NCBI GenBank assembly: GCA_951804985.1
Contig: OX638132.1
Coordinates: 24,962,617 to 25,026,616 of the forward strand
DNA: 64,000 nucleotides
Reading direction: 5' to 3'
DNA from: Dryomyza anilis
Lineage: Eukaryota > Arthropoda > Insecta > Diptera > Dryomyzidae
Position numbers and translations under genes: made by a program. The notes beneath the pieces are model-generated. The model had not been told where the DNA came from. It did not search any database and saw only the letters and a program-made list of their open reading frames with translations. Shown one piece after another: positions 1 to 12,000 of this stretch. Position 1 is the first letter of the stretch. Every line of letters starts with the position of its first letter.

Positions 1-1540
1 AATTAAATTTAATTTAATATTAATTATTTTTTTAGATTATGTAGACTTTTTTGTGGTTTTGATTTATTATAAGTTGGCGTTTATTTATTTTGAAAATTAA
101 AAATTAGAAATTTCACAAATTAGCTTAATGGAAAAAATATTAATCTTCATTTTTTTTAAATTATAAAAATAATTAACAACCACTTTTTGCTGAAACTTCG
201 AAAATAATTGACAACCATTTTAAGAAATCTATTAAAAAAAAAACATTTCAACAGAATTTTATAATTTTAATATATTTTCATCAGATATAAATATATATAT
301 GTTTGATATTTCCGATATTTAACACACTCAACGTCAATAAAAAGTTCTTTGAATTATATGTATTTGGTTATTCGTGATTGTTACTGGGTGACAACGAATT
401 TAAAAATAATAACATTATTTTGATTATATGTATGTTTGGAATTACGATATCACAATTAAATAAGAACGCTACCTACTTTTAGCACTCAGTAACACTCACA
501 ATAATACTTTTCATATAGTTTAAAAGTTCTTTTTGGTGGAAGAATTTATGTAAGTACTGCCAATTACTGTTAATACCAGATAGTGGCTGTTGGTGAAATA
601 TCCAATTCATCCGTAATTCACTGAACTCAAAATAGGAAAATTATTAAGTATAAATAAAGATGTGTAATAAAAAAAGTTTAAGTTAATAATTATAAAATAT
701 AATTAATAAAAATTAATTAAAAAAAGGGAAAAAATGAATATTGTGTAAAGAAGATATTAGCACTAAATATACTTTTTTATTACAATAAAATCACATTCAA
801 ACATATATATGTTTGCAAGAACGCCGAAATTATTCATTCTGAACATAAATATGTTTAGCTGTTATTATAATAATGTTTGGCAATGAAATAATACTTTTGT
901 TTGCATAAAGCTCCAAATGCCAGCAAAATTATGTTTGGGACAGCCATGTTTTTGCAACGTGTAGTAATTTGGATTTTTAATTTGGGCTATGCTCAGAGTA
1001 ACCATCAATTATTTTTTATTTTATCGTTAGATTAAAAATGATAAATAAAATGAATAAAAAAGTGGATGAAATAAAAACAAAAATTTTCGAATTTTTATCC
1101 AAATAATTTGATGACGTGTAAAAATATTACCATTCCTTAGTATATTAAAACGAGTCTTGACAATAGGAAGAAAAACTGCGTTTAAGGTTTTTTAGTGAAC
1201 TATTTTTCAACAGTACTAAATTTTTTAGATGCTAAGTAGTCGATGAAAATGGCTTAAAATTGCAATTTCAATTTTATTTAAAACTTTACGCATTAGAAAT
1301 AAAAATGGTATTTAGAATAACACGCTGGTGCTGATTTTGACTGTATATTCAGTTTTTTCATATTACGTAATGTTTTTAAGAAAAGTGCTATAGATAGGGA
1401 TAAATAGGGATATAGATATATACTCTGAAAATGAAATTGAGGTTTTTACACAATATTTTTTTTTAATTATTTATTAAGCATTTATAACACCGTCCGACAC
1501 TATTTTGAACGCATGAAAAATCGACCAGTACATGAAAACT
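1..1540. other. AT-rich DNA, nothing recognised
   Basis: No open frame of note and no element termini. TATATATGTTTG and ATGTTTGG words recur (about 290-950) without a clear period. It is probably InR intron or upstream sequence. Confidence 0.5.
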
Positions 1541-1564
1541 AGGGATCATTCTAAGAATTTGTGT

Positions 1565-1815
1565 GCACCACACTAAAACTCACCACACTAAAACTCACCA
1601 TACTAAAACTCACCACACTAAATATTCTACTGGGAAAAACTCTACGGGAAAGAATTCTACGGGAAAGAATTCTACCGGGAAGAATTCTATGGGAAAGCGT
1701 TTTACGGAGAAGATATAAATAATAAAAATGTTCTTTATATTAATAAAATCACTCCATATCCTTGCATTTACAAAATCTTGGCACGAGTCGTGCACGGGTC
1801 CAGCTACTTTCCATA
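1565..1815 (-). repeat. AGCTGGACCC-family repeat with two 15-bp minisatellites
   Basis: Read on the minus strand it begins TAGCTGGACCCGTGCACGAC (1785-1804) and runs into about five 15-bp units of TTCTTTCCCGTAGAA type (1629-1694), then four units of AGTGTGGTGAGTTTT type (1570-1620). The same module order occurs at 58986-59215 on the + strand. The apparent FFPVE peptide repeat in this stretch is a by-product. Confidence 0.8.
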
Positions 1816-2719
1816 ATATTTTTTTTGTGGCACATATTTTGTAGCTGAGATCTCTCTGAGTACGAATATGAAAACGGTTTTCCAATATCAATTCATTTAA
1901 AGATTTTATTAGTATATGAAATGGTACTATGAGATATTTTAAAAATCAATTCAAATTGATTAAATGCAAATAAAAGCTGTAAACGAATTGATATCAGACA
2001 ACCATTTCCATATTCATGCTCAGTGATGTCTCAGCTATGAAGTACATCCAACTTTTTCAAATATTTGATCAAACATTTGATACTATGCACTTCCTTTTCA
2101 AAAGCAAATAAAACCCTTTAGCGAATTGATGCAGAAAAACTGGGATACATGTGTATTTTATTTTTTAGCGTACTTTAAGAATATATAGGACATTCTCATG
2201 TGTGCGGCCAAAAGTTGAATTTCGTACGGTGTAATCTAACTATAAATCAGAAAATGATTTATGTTTGTCCAGAAAATAAAAACCAAAATGACTATACATG
2301 CGTATAAAGTGTCGTAGTTCCATAAAAATATATTTAAAAATTCAAAAATTAAAAATACTTAATCGTTTCTAATTTTGTGGGCACTACGGTACATCAATTG
2401 TTGTGTTGATGCAAACTGATATTGATACAATTTAGTCAACCATGTTATTCGAGCTTTACACTGGAATATTTTTTTGGTATATATTGCTAAATAGTTTTGA
2501 TTAGAAATAGCTATACAAAATTGATGGAAATTCAATCGAAAACTAAAACATGTCTGATACAATTAATAATGTTTTTTCTCAAAACTATTTAATAAACTGT
2601 AAATTTTAACATGAACCCCGATTTGTTAGTCTTAAAGTGCTTTTGTTCACCCACTTCTCTAGACATTGATTCAAATTTCAATCAGACGTTATTTGATCTA
2701 ATTATATCGCCACACATGT

Positions 2720-2920
2720 TGTCATCAAACAGACTAACAGACAGACAAATGAACAGCAATAAAGACAGACCAATCGACAGACATAGAGACAAATACAAAA
2801 ACATATATATTGTGAGTTAAGTAGACCGATATATAGAAAGATATATAGACAGACATATGCTAGACCAAACACAAGCCAAGATAAATAGACAAACAGCCAG
2901 CCAGCCAGACATTTGACTTT
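2720..2920 (+). repeat. GACA-rich simple repeat
   Basis: Imperfect (GACA)n and (AGAC)n with CAGC interruptions, ending in CAGCCAGCCAGCCAGACA. The open frame across it has no protein character. Confidence 0.7.
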
Positions 2921-5340
2921 ATTAGACTGGCGGCGGCAACATTAAACACGAATCTGAGTTGAATGCAAAAATAATACCTACCGATTATACCACCTACCTA
3001 TTGTGGTGTAGTGTGCAAGTTGCATGTTTGCGTGCGAATTTCAATTTTTTTTTATTATCTGGCAACATTCGCTGATGGTTGTGATTATTATGAGGCTTAT
3101 GGTTGAGGCCGATGAAGATCTGAGGCAGCCCCAAAGCCACAACAAATAATTTGCTATAAATGCAGATAAATATTATAAAGTGGCAGACAGTCGACAGCCA
3201 GAGCATAATATGTACGTTCTAGAGCGAAAGACACAGACAGCCTAGAGTACAGAACAGACAACCTAGAACAGAACTGTCTTAGAAAATACATAGCCAGCGG
3301 GCACAACAACCAAATGTCTAGAAATATTGCCAGGCCCTACTTATTACTTCGTGGTAAAAAATTATGCCTCTTTAGAAGACAATCAACCAAGTGAGTGTGA
3401 AATGCTCGTGGTATAGTTGGCAACACCGCCGTGGGCAAATCAACAAACCGGCAACATTGCACATGCAGAATGTGTGGCTGACAGTAGTATTTCCTTCGCT
3501 GGTAACACCCTTTTCTTGTCTATGAAAGGTACAATTTCACTATTCATGGGGTCAATAGGAAATGTTTATAGTTTTTATAAATTTGGTTATATTTGATAAA
3601 ATCGGAGTCTTTCTTCAGACGCTGGAGATAGATTCTTGGTCGCGAAATAATAATGATACATCGAAAAAATACTTTCTCAGCACGATCGTTGTATATCCAT
3701 ACGAATTCCAAATAACTAAAATAAAAACAAAATATAAACACACAATAAAGTGTCTGCAATATGAAGAAAACAAAATTTTTAATGCATTATGTAGTAAAAT
3801 TAAATGAAATAAATACAAATGTATTTAAGAGCTAAAAAAATGTAGTAGAACAATTTTTTTTAAACAAAGACTTAAAAATATTATATAATAATTTATTCGA
3901 TGTATAATATTGAAATATTACAAAACCCAAAATATCAACATCGAGATATATATTGCGGAAATCACTACACAAAATTCCATTAGTTTAATAATGTTTTGAC
4001 TCAATATTTAAGGTAAAATTTAGATGAATCTTTTATATATTTTTAGGTAAAATTTAGGTGAATCTTTTTAAGCTTTTAACATAAACAATGGAAGTCCCTC
4101 AAAGCTCTCCACAAGAGCACTATACTCTTAATTTGTTATAAATAAATTTAAACTCTGCCTCAATTGTAGTCAATGTAGCAGTGGAGGTTGTTGATCAAAG
4201 CTCTTAAAATAACGTCAAGTTCAATGTCATCAACGACAACAATAGCAAAAAACATACATATTAGAGCACGCTTCAAACAACAGTACTAAATGCTATTAAA
4301 ATGTTTTAGAGGCAATAACAATGCGTTAAAAACAAAGCAAAAAAATTAGGTACACGTGTTTCTAATAAAATAAAAAAAACCAAAAACGTAATATATAAAC
4401 GTAATGTGCTTAAATATTACCGGAATGTGACGGGACGTATCGTTCGATAAATGCGTATCTCATATACCCGAATGGAAATTTAGTTTATGATGCGATCATT
4501 GGTTGATCAGGCTTGCCAAAGCTCAAATAAGATAATGATGAGTTTTCTACATCAGTACCTGATTCAAAACGTGATATTATTCGAAGTTTCTATCCTGATC
4601 CGGTTGCCTGAACTTACTCTTATCTTAATTTTATACCATTCGATGTATATTTAAATTTTTCTGATAGTGATTTTATCAAATTCGAGCCCTTTCAAACAAC
4701 AAATAGTTCTGTGAACACTCAAAGTTGTTTCAATTTGTGTTGCAATGTCAAAAGGGAACGATTTGATTTTAAATGATAAATTTAAAATTTTTAAAAATCT
4801 TTTGAATTTATTTTTGTATTTGTAACATTTATTTGTTAGAATATTTTATTAATTTAGAAAAATTGTTACCCTATTTTATTATAAAAGGTTTTTAATAATA
4901 TATCGATAAAATTATAATAATACGATTTCCAATCAGATTTTTTCATATCTGTCAGATAATTTGATAGGGTGGATCAGATTGCCCTAAGTGGATTTGAAAT
5001 TAGGATTGCCTCCTTTTTCGACCCTGATCAAAATCATTTATGGTGGCCTTTGGTAGGGATGCCTTATCATATTCTGATCAGGGACGGATGCGAAATACGG
5101 CTAAACTTAAGCAATTTACGCTCGGGTAAATGGTTATAATGAACGTAACGTGGCCGAGTCGTAGAGATTTGTAGCTTTTGTATTTCTACGTTACGTACCG
5201 TTCCTCTCCGATGATATTTACATCTATTATAATTTCTTTACATTATTATTACTATTGCTTCGTGGTAATGCAATGCGACCTAAATATATCTATTGTATCC
5301 CGCTTGATACCATAACTGAAGACATTCTCAGCTGCGACAT
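2921..5340. other. Non-coding stretch, possible InR leader exon in part
   Basis: Bases 2925-3500 are less AT-rich than their surroundings and contain CCAAGTGAGTG near 3388, which holds a consensus donor (GTGAGT), so a non-coding InR leader exon is possible. Positive support is lacking. The remainder (3540-5340) is AT-rich with a few imperfect local duplications, such as AGGTAAAATTTAG(A/G)TGAATCTTTT near 4010-4070, and no recognisable gene. Confidence 0.25.
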
Positions 5341-5399
5341 CTCCCTATACTATTTATAGGGGTTTCTGGTTCTAATTGTTCTATAGGATGTCCGTCAAG

Positions 5400-6259
5400 C
5401 CTATCTCAGTTAAGAACCTCGGTTCCCAAGTATATGCATTCTTGTACGCGTTAGCGCTGGACATGTTTCTAAAATGTGTTCTGGATCTTCATTGTCTTCT
5501 AGACAGAATTTATATGTACTGTCCGTTTGTATACCCAACATAGTAAAATGTTTAGCAAGCCGGCAGTGACCTGTAAGAAGTCCTGTTAGAATTCTCAGGT
5601 TTTTCTTCGATAGTTTAATGTATTCTTTAAATCTTCTTAGGTCATAGGACCCAATGAATTTCTTTGATTGGCGCATTTTAGCCACAACAACACTTTTACA
5701 ACACTGTCACCGATTCCACAAAAAGGTTCGGGACCTATTAGCTTTGTGGCGACTTTTTCCGTGTAAGTTTATCAGCTTTTTCGTTGCCTTCTATTCCTCT
5801 GTGGCCATGGACCCAGAGTATGGTGACGCTATTATTCATACCTAGTTTATTTATTTTACCTAGACATTCCCATACTAGTTCTGAGTTCATCTCGTAACAT
5901 TCTAATGCTATAATGGCCGACTGGCTGTCTGACAGGATTGCTATATTTTTATTGCTATATTTTTATTGCTATAATTCCTGTCCAGGTTGAACTGGATTAA
6001 TCTATAGCGTATATTTCCGCTTGAAAGATACTAGTGTATTTTCCCAAAGCTTCGAAGTGTATACTCCTGCCCAGCTTCTTTCACCATCCGTGATCATATT
6101 CTTGTGTATATCATATGTATCAGATATGTTTTTCCATATGTTTTTGTTACTACGTTTCGTCTTGAAGTTTTTTACGAAGTTGAATTTCTTCGATTTATGG
6201 TAGCGTGGGAAGACACGATTTCCCGGGCTCCATACGTCCTCCATTTCCAATACCTTCAT
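5400..6259 (-). pseudogene. Non-LTR retrotransposon fragment: RNase H and C-terminus
   Basis: Minus-strand pieces in several frames match the C-terminal part of an RNase H-bearing LINE (I/R1/Jockey-like). MITDGERSWAGVY (6023-6098 region) is the first RNase H Asp motif. TILWVHGHRGIEGNEKADKL (5760-5835) is the last RNase H block. LLTGHCRLAKHF with a zinc-knuckle-like C..C..H..C (5410-5600) is the typical tail. Stops and frameshifts separate them, so it is dead. Confidence 0.8.
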
Positions 6260-6510
6260 TTGCTATGCGGTGGATGCCCCCTATTCATGCAAAGCACAGT
6301 GTGGATCGTAAGAAGGGATGATAGGTTAAAAGGAGGGGGGAACTTACCAATATCAAAAATGTCGGAAAAAACGGACAAAGGGAGATTGTTCCACAAACGT
6401 ATCGTGCGACTGAAGAACGAATTCTCTCTATAATGCGTGGTTCTGTTGAGAGCCGAGTGGACTACGAAGGGGTGGGCTTGGTTCGACGCCCGAGTAGAAC
6501 GAGAAAACAC
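6256..6510 (-). pseudogene. LINE reverse-transcriptase C-terminal fragment
   Basis: An 84-residue minus-strand frame contains RENSFFSRTIRLWNNLPLSV and FDIGKFP, the standard end of many LINE reverse transcriptases (R..NSFF.RT.RLWN.LP). It abuts the RNase H fragment but may belong to another element, since this ending usually closes an ORF. Confidence 0.65.
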
Positions 6511-7194
6511 ACAACCTTAGATCCTTTCAATGAGCATTTTTATTATACTAAAATATAAATCACATAATTCATAGTTGTATTTTCCATTTTAGTTAGAAAA
6601 TACCACACAATTTTCATTCAAAATATATTCTTTCGTATAATTATATTTTTCCATGCTTTCTCACTTTTATATTAGATTTGCATTCATATAAAGTCATTTA
6701 ACTGCAATATTAATTTTTTTTTTTTTGCCAATATGTATAATGGTCATAATTCATAACTGGTTTTTAAATATTTAAAATGTGTAAGAGCAAAAATAATTTT
6801 ATAATTCAAAACAGAAAAAATTACAAGCAACTCTTTTCAATATCGAACAGTTTTTCAATTACTTTTAAAACAATTACTATATAATTTTAATGTATACAAA
6901 AAATATCATAAAAAAAAACACTGCAAATAAAAATCAGTAATATTTAAATGCAAATCACCGACGCTATCGTCATTTTTGTTCGTTTAACTTTGTTTTTTTA
7001 GCTTCGCGTAATTCGAAATGTCAAGTTCGTGGAAAAATCCTATTTATTTTGCATAAGAGCAATAACAACCAACTAAAAAAATACCGTTCAACTACAGAAT
7101 TCAATTGACTATTTATGATTTTCAACAACAAGTTCTTCATTGGTTGTTTGTTTTGTACTGTACAGAGCAAATTATAATATAAGCACGACGTTGC

Positions 7195-7845
7195 ACAGTG
7201 GGTCAGATGGCACTTTTGCGTCTCATAAATCTGTGACTTTTGTTATACAAGAGATAAATGGACAACATTTTGTATACAGTTAGTTAATTGATGTATCTTG
7301 CTGTTGTGAAAAAATGGACGGAGTTGGAAAAGAGGGAGTGGTACTTTTTACTAACGACAGTTCAATGATATTATATATGCCTATATTTTATGTATTTTAA
7401 GAGATAAATTGATTAAACTTTGGATTTATTTACTCTATGTTTGTATCTTGTGATAGTATAGAAATGGGTGGAATCGGAAAAGGGCGTGGCACTATTATAT
7501 ATGTATGTCATACAAATAATGTTCGCACTAATTAGTCTATAACTTTTGACGTTTAATATTTATACTATATGTTTATATAGTATAAATAATCGCATATTTT
7601 CGAGGTTAAATTATTTTTTAATAAAATTGCTATAAATTCTGAACGGATCTACCAATTATTATGAAATATGCATTGAAATGTTTGTCAGTAGTATCAAAAA
7701 GTATATTTAATTAACTCTTTCGTGTTCGAAATATTTTTTTTTTGTCAAAAATCAAATATATATTTTTTTGACCCGTCTTACATTTTGGACTCTGACATAT
7801 TTTGTGCAAATATGTGCACTTTCAATTTTATGAATAACCATTATA
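7195..7845 (+). repeat. Dispersed repeat (copy A), ends in mariner-type palindrome
   Basis: Starts GCACAGTGGGTCAGATGGCA and contains TTTTGCGTCTCATAAATCTG, GTTGTGAAAAAATGGACGGA and, near its end, GTTCGAAATA...TTTGACCCGTCTTAC. The same order of blocks is found at 38090-38423 plus 40048-40345, where another element has split it. Class unknown; no coding potential. Confidence 0.6.
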
Positions 7846-7848
7846 TTG

Positions 7849-8045
7849 TAAAGGGTTTTTCAACAGGGACGCTACAAAAGTAGAGCGACAGGGACAGCAA
7901 ACGACGCCATATTCATTGCCGCTCTTTTGACATTTCTCTTCAGTAAAGTTTGGCATTTCATGATGGAAAGATATACGAATTCGAATTTTGGTAGTAAATT
8001 TTAATAATTTCGACTCGTTGTTGGCTCGTGACTGTTCTCGTTCCA
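7849..8045 (+). mobile_element. Truncated mariner-type palindromic MITE (copy 1)
   Basis: Begins AAGGGTTTTTCAACAGGGAC, the terminal repeat seen in copies at 10587 and 58143. After ATGGAAAGATATACG, which would be the start of a transposase frame (MERYT), the sequence turns into the reverse complement of the transposase start (ATTCGAATTTTGGTAG...GTTGGCTCGT), so it is two 5' ends joined head to head. The second arm stops at about 8045. Confidence 0.75.
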
Positions 8046-8345
8046 AGATTTATAAAATAGCGGTTCTGATTCCGGTTCCAACCAAAAAAAAATATATATG
8101 GGTTCCGGTTCCAAACATTTTTTTTAAATAGTTTCGGTACCGGTTTTTTACGGTCCCTTATTATAAATACTTAAAAAATTAACTTTGTTACTTTTTTTAT
8201 TCTCTGAATCGGAACATCTCCGGAATCGGAATCTGTGGGGACCGCAAAAACCCGGAATCGGAACCGTTCTTAAAAACTGTATGGAACCGACACCGATATT
8301 CCAAAGTGTTTTTGTCCCTGGAAAAAAAACCACAACATTTTTATT
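8046..8345. repeat. GGTTCC-rich dispersed repeat
   Basis: Degenerate GGTTCCGGTTCCAACCAAAA and its complement; the same blocks occur at 12100-12300 and 12840-12910 inside the hAT-like element and, weaker, at 9590-9640 and 10275-10410. It has the look of a decayed internal region of that hAT family. Confidence 0.6.
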
Positions 8346-8626
8346 TTCTGAACCTGGAAGTAAAGGGTTTATTAAATTGGGGTAGAAATATCCCGTTTTT
8401 TAAATTTCTTTCTTTTGTCAATATATACCAAATTTTAACTTTAGTTTTTCATGTAACGAAATTTAAAGAGAGATTAAATAAAAAGCTCATTTAAAATGTT
8501 ATTTTGAAAAAAAAACCTATAAATACTTTTTAATTTGTTATAACTTTTAAGACTTTCATTTATTTTTTAATATAGCTTAATATTTTCTATATCTACTAAT
8601 ATTATGTTTAATTTTTCTATTTTCAG

Positions 8627-9063
8627 TTTGCAAATCACTCGACATCCGTAACACACCCGAGGAGTTTAGTCAGCTGCGCAATTGCACCGTCATCGAGGGC
8701 TTTCTGCTGATCACACTGATCGGTACACACCCGGATAAAAATGGCACCAAGGAGGTGGCACAGGTTTTTGAGTCTTTTCCGCTGCTCACCGAAGTCACCG
8801 AGTTCGTTGTCATCTATCGTGTGCACAACTTGCGTTCGTTGTCGCAAATCTTTCCCAATCTAAGTATTATACGCGGACGTAATCTGTTCGAGATCTATGC
8901 GCTGGTCGTCTATTCGAATCCACACATCGAGGATCTGGGTCTGGGTAAATTATTGACAATATCACGCGGTGGCGTACGCATCGAGAACAATTTGTCGCTG
9001 TGTTATGTGGAAACGATCGACTGGACGAGCATAGTCAGCAATACAACAGATATTTTGATACAG
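8627..9063 (+). CDS. InR: InR exon: L1 (receptor L) domain
   Basis: Acceptor ATTTTCAG ends at 8626 and donor GTAGGT starts at 9064. The first two bases complete a codon split with an upstream exon. The exon encodes the leucine-rich ligand-binding L1 domain, starting CKSLDIRN and containing [27 protein letters not shown] and GGVRIENN, the signature blocks of insulin-receptor L domains. It is the first InR exon I can support in the window. Confidence 0.95.
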
Positions 9064-12000
9064 GTAGGTGATCGAACGTTTGTCAAAACAAGTTTTGTCT
9101 AATTGGCACTATTGTCGCCTACATCAATTATATGTTCAGAAAAATCGTGCCACCGTCGAATGTCCGAAATGTCCGAGTGAAAATAAGGCGAGCGGCCAGG
9201 ATTTGCTGCCCGGCGAAAATGACTTTAGTTGTAAGGAACGACAAGGACGACGTCACTGCTGGAACAGTTCAACCTGTCAGAAATGTAAGTAGTACATACA
9301 ATTAATGCAATATTCATTAACATACAACTTATTTCCTCACTTTTAGTTTGTCCAGCCAGCTGTCCCGACAATTGTCTGGACGAAAAAACCTGCTGCAACG
9401 ACTCCTGTCTGGGTGGCTGTTCGCAGACCAATTTGAATGTTTGCACCAGTTGTCGTCATTTTTCCATTCACAACAGCACGTGCACCGACAGTTGTCCACG
9501 AGATTATTACAGCGTGAGTTGGAAAATAATGAAGTCTGTTTTTTTTTTTAAACGTGCCCCTCGTAACTGTCTGCTCTCTTTCGGTGTCACAACCGAAATA
9601 AACGGTTTCGGTTTTATACCGGTTCAAAACGGTTTTGTAAAAAAGCATAAAAATAAATCGAAAAACATATTTGATTTTATATAGAAGATCTTAAGTACAA
9701 GGCATGTTTAAATGTCATTTACTGAAATTTGGAGTTTTCAAAATAAACATTTCCTGTTCACATGTTGTTTTTTGAGTAACAATATTTCCAAAATAACGGT
9801 CTTTGGTCTAAAATTTGCTTTTATTTCATTAATTTGTGTAGCGGTAAATCGAATTATCAACAAAACACCTGCAACTCCAAGCACATTTTTTGTTCAAAAA
9901 ATGATTCAAATTTTAATGATGTTTGATGTTTCTTCTCCTTATGAATTTTAAGAATATTTACCGATGTATTCTTGTTGCTCTTGTTATAGGTTCGCTTCTC
10001 TGATCTCTTTTGCAAATCCGATCGTATCTCAGGTGAAGTCAAAATGTTGCTTTTCATTGGTTTGATCACGAAGTTTTGAATTGGCATTTTTTCTTTGCGA
10101 AATCAATTAAATAATTCATATATCACAATATTTTTACTGAAATAAAAACAAACATTGTTTAATTTACGTTTCCCACTTTACCCCAATATCACAATTTGAA
10201 CATAACTTAGCACCATATAAATAATGTTTAGTTATTTGAAAAATATGGAAAAAAAAGAAATTTTATACAAAAATTGAAATCAAAACCGAAACCGTAACTT
10301 GGAACCGATACACCGAAACCGTTTCGTTATAAAAACTTAAAACCGAAACCGTAACCGAAACCGAAACGCAGAAAAAACCGAAATCGAAACCGTTATTCGT
10401 TAAGGTTTCAATCCTTGTGTAAAATACAGGGTGGTCCGCTTTGGGGTGCAAATATTTTGGGGACTGATTCCTTGGTTCATTTCATAAAAAAAATTGTTGT
10501 AGAGTAAGGTCTATTTGGAACACCCAATGATATACAGGGTGTTTTCAAAATGTACTTTACAAAAATTGATACAACCGTATAATTAAAGGGTTTTTCAACA
10601 GGGACGCTACGAAAGTAGATCGACAGGGACAGCAAACGACGCCATATTTATTGCCGCTCTTTTGACATTTCTCTTCAGTAAGCTTTGCCATTTCATGATG
10701 GAAAGATATACGAATTCGAATTTCGGTAGTAAATTTTAATAATTTCGACTCGTTGTTGGCTCGTATATCTTTTCATCATGAAATGGCAAACATTACTGAA
10801 GAGAAATATCAAAAGAGCGGCAAGAAATATGGGGTCGTTTGCTGTTCCTATCGCTCTACTTTTGTAGCGTCCCTGTTGAAAAACCCTTGAAAAAAACTTT
10901 TGTAGCGCTCTTATTGAAAATCCCTTTAATTATAACTTCTTCAATGTATAGGCTATAGCAAAAATATTACATTCATTTTAAAGATAATCGATCATAATAT
11001 CTAGTAAAATTTTAATAATGGCAATGATTTTTCTCATCAAAGTAAAAAAATAAATATTTTATTAAAACTTTTTTTTTATAAAACTCCGTTTTTCTCGAAA
11101 TTTTTCAAGTATTTTATTAATCTTTTTTAAATATTTGAATGTATTATAGTGTAATAAACAATTTCTTCATCAACTATTTTTATTTTGTACTTACCATTTT
11201 CCTTGCGGAGCACTCTTTGTAGTGCTCTCAAAATTCTCAAATTCGTTGTAGAACGAAAAGTCACCAAATACATTTTCAAAATGCCAAATATTAATTTACA
11301 AAAATCTTTATAAATCTGTCAATTTTTAATAGATGATCTCAATTTTTTTTACCTCATAATAAGAAAATGTAAATCTATCAATTGATATTTCAACTTTGAA
11401 AATGCATTTTATAATATTAATCAACAAACTCGAAATTAAAGTTTTTCATAAAAATGTATTTGGTGACTTTTCGTTCTACAACGAAGATATGTAGTTTTTA
11501 AAGAATTATTTTTTATCTATTTATTTTACAAAATTTTAGTTCAGAATAGTTGTAAAAATTGTTCTCCGTTAGCCTGTATACAAATCATGGAATCAGTCCC
11601 TAAAATATTTGCACCCCAAAGCGGACTACCCTTTGCGTTTGGACGTAAATCAAATACATGTGTATTTATTTTAAAGACATTTTTCTTTTCTTTTAATTCA
11701 TGATTTTCTTTCGGTGTTTTACATAGATGAACTCTGACCATAGAGTTACCACTACTCTTTTTTTATACAGTGCTTAAAGACTTTTCGACATTATTATTGT
11801 TGAGATTAGAGATGGGCGCGTGCCGTGCATTTTTCGTGTCACGCCCGTAAATGTGAGCTCGTGTTGCTGTGCCCGTGCGTGTCCGTGCCTCCAAAATCAA
11901 GATTTCTTTTTATAGTTGCAACCGCAATTTTAAAAACACTTCAAGCTTCAGAAAATAAAAATTTCGTGGTATTTTAATCTTTTCTTAAAAATCTTTCTTT

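Larger units (their letters stand above)
10428..11632. mobile_element. DNA transposon remnant with ~44-bp terminal inverted repeats
   Basis: The left end AGGGTGGTCCGCTTTGGGGT and the complement of the right end, AGGGTAGTCCGCTTTGGGGT, continue alike through GCAAATATTTTGGGGACTGATTCC with two mismatches. There is no transposase frame. It contains a mariner-type palindrome (10587-10930) and a 240-bp MITE (11244-11483). Confidence 0.8.

Noticed and set aside
1610..1891. A protein with FFPVE repeats
   Set aside because: It is produced by a 15-bp minisatellite in the AGCTGGACCC-family repeat, which recurs without an open frame elsewhere.
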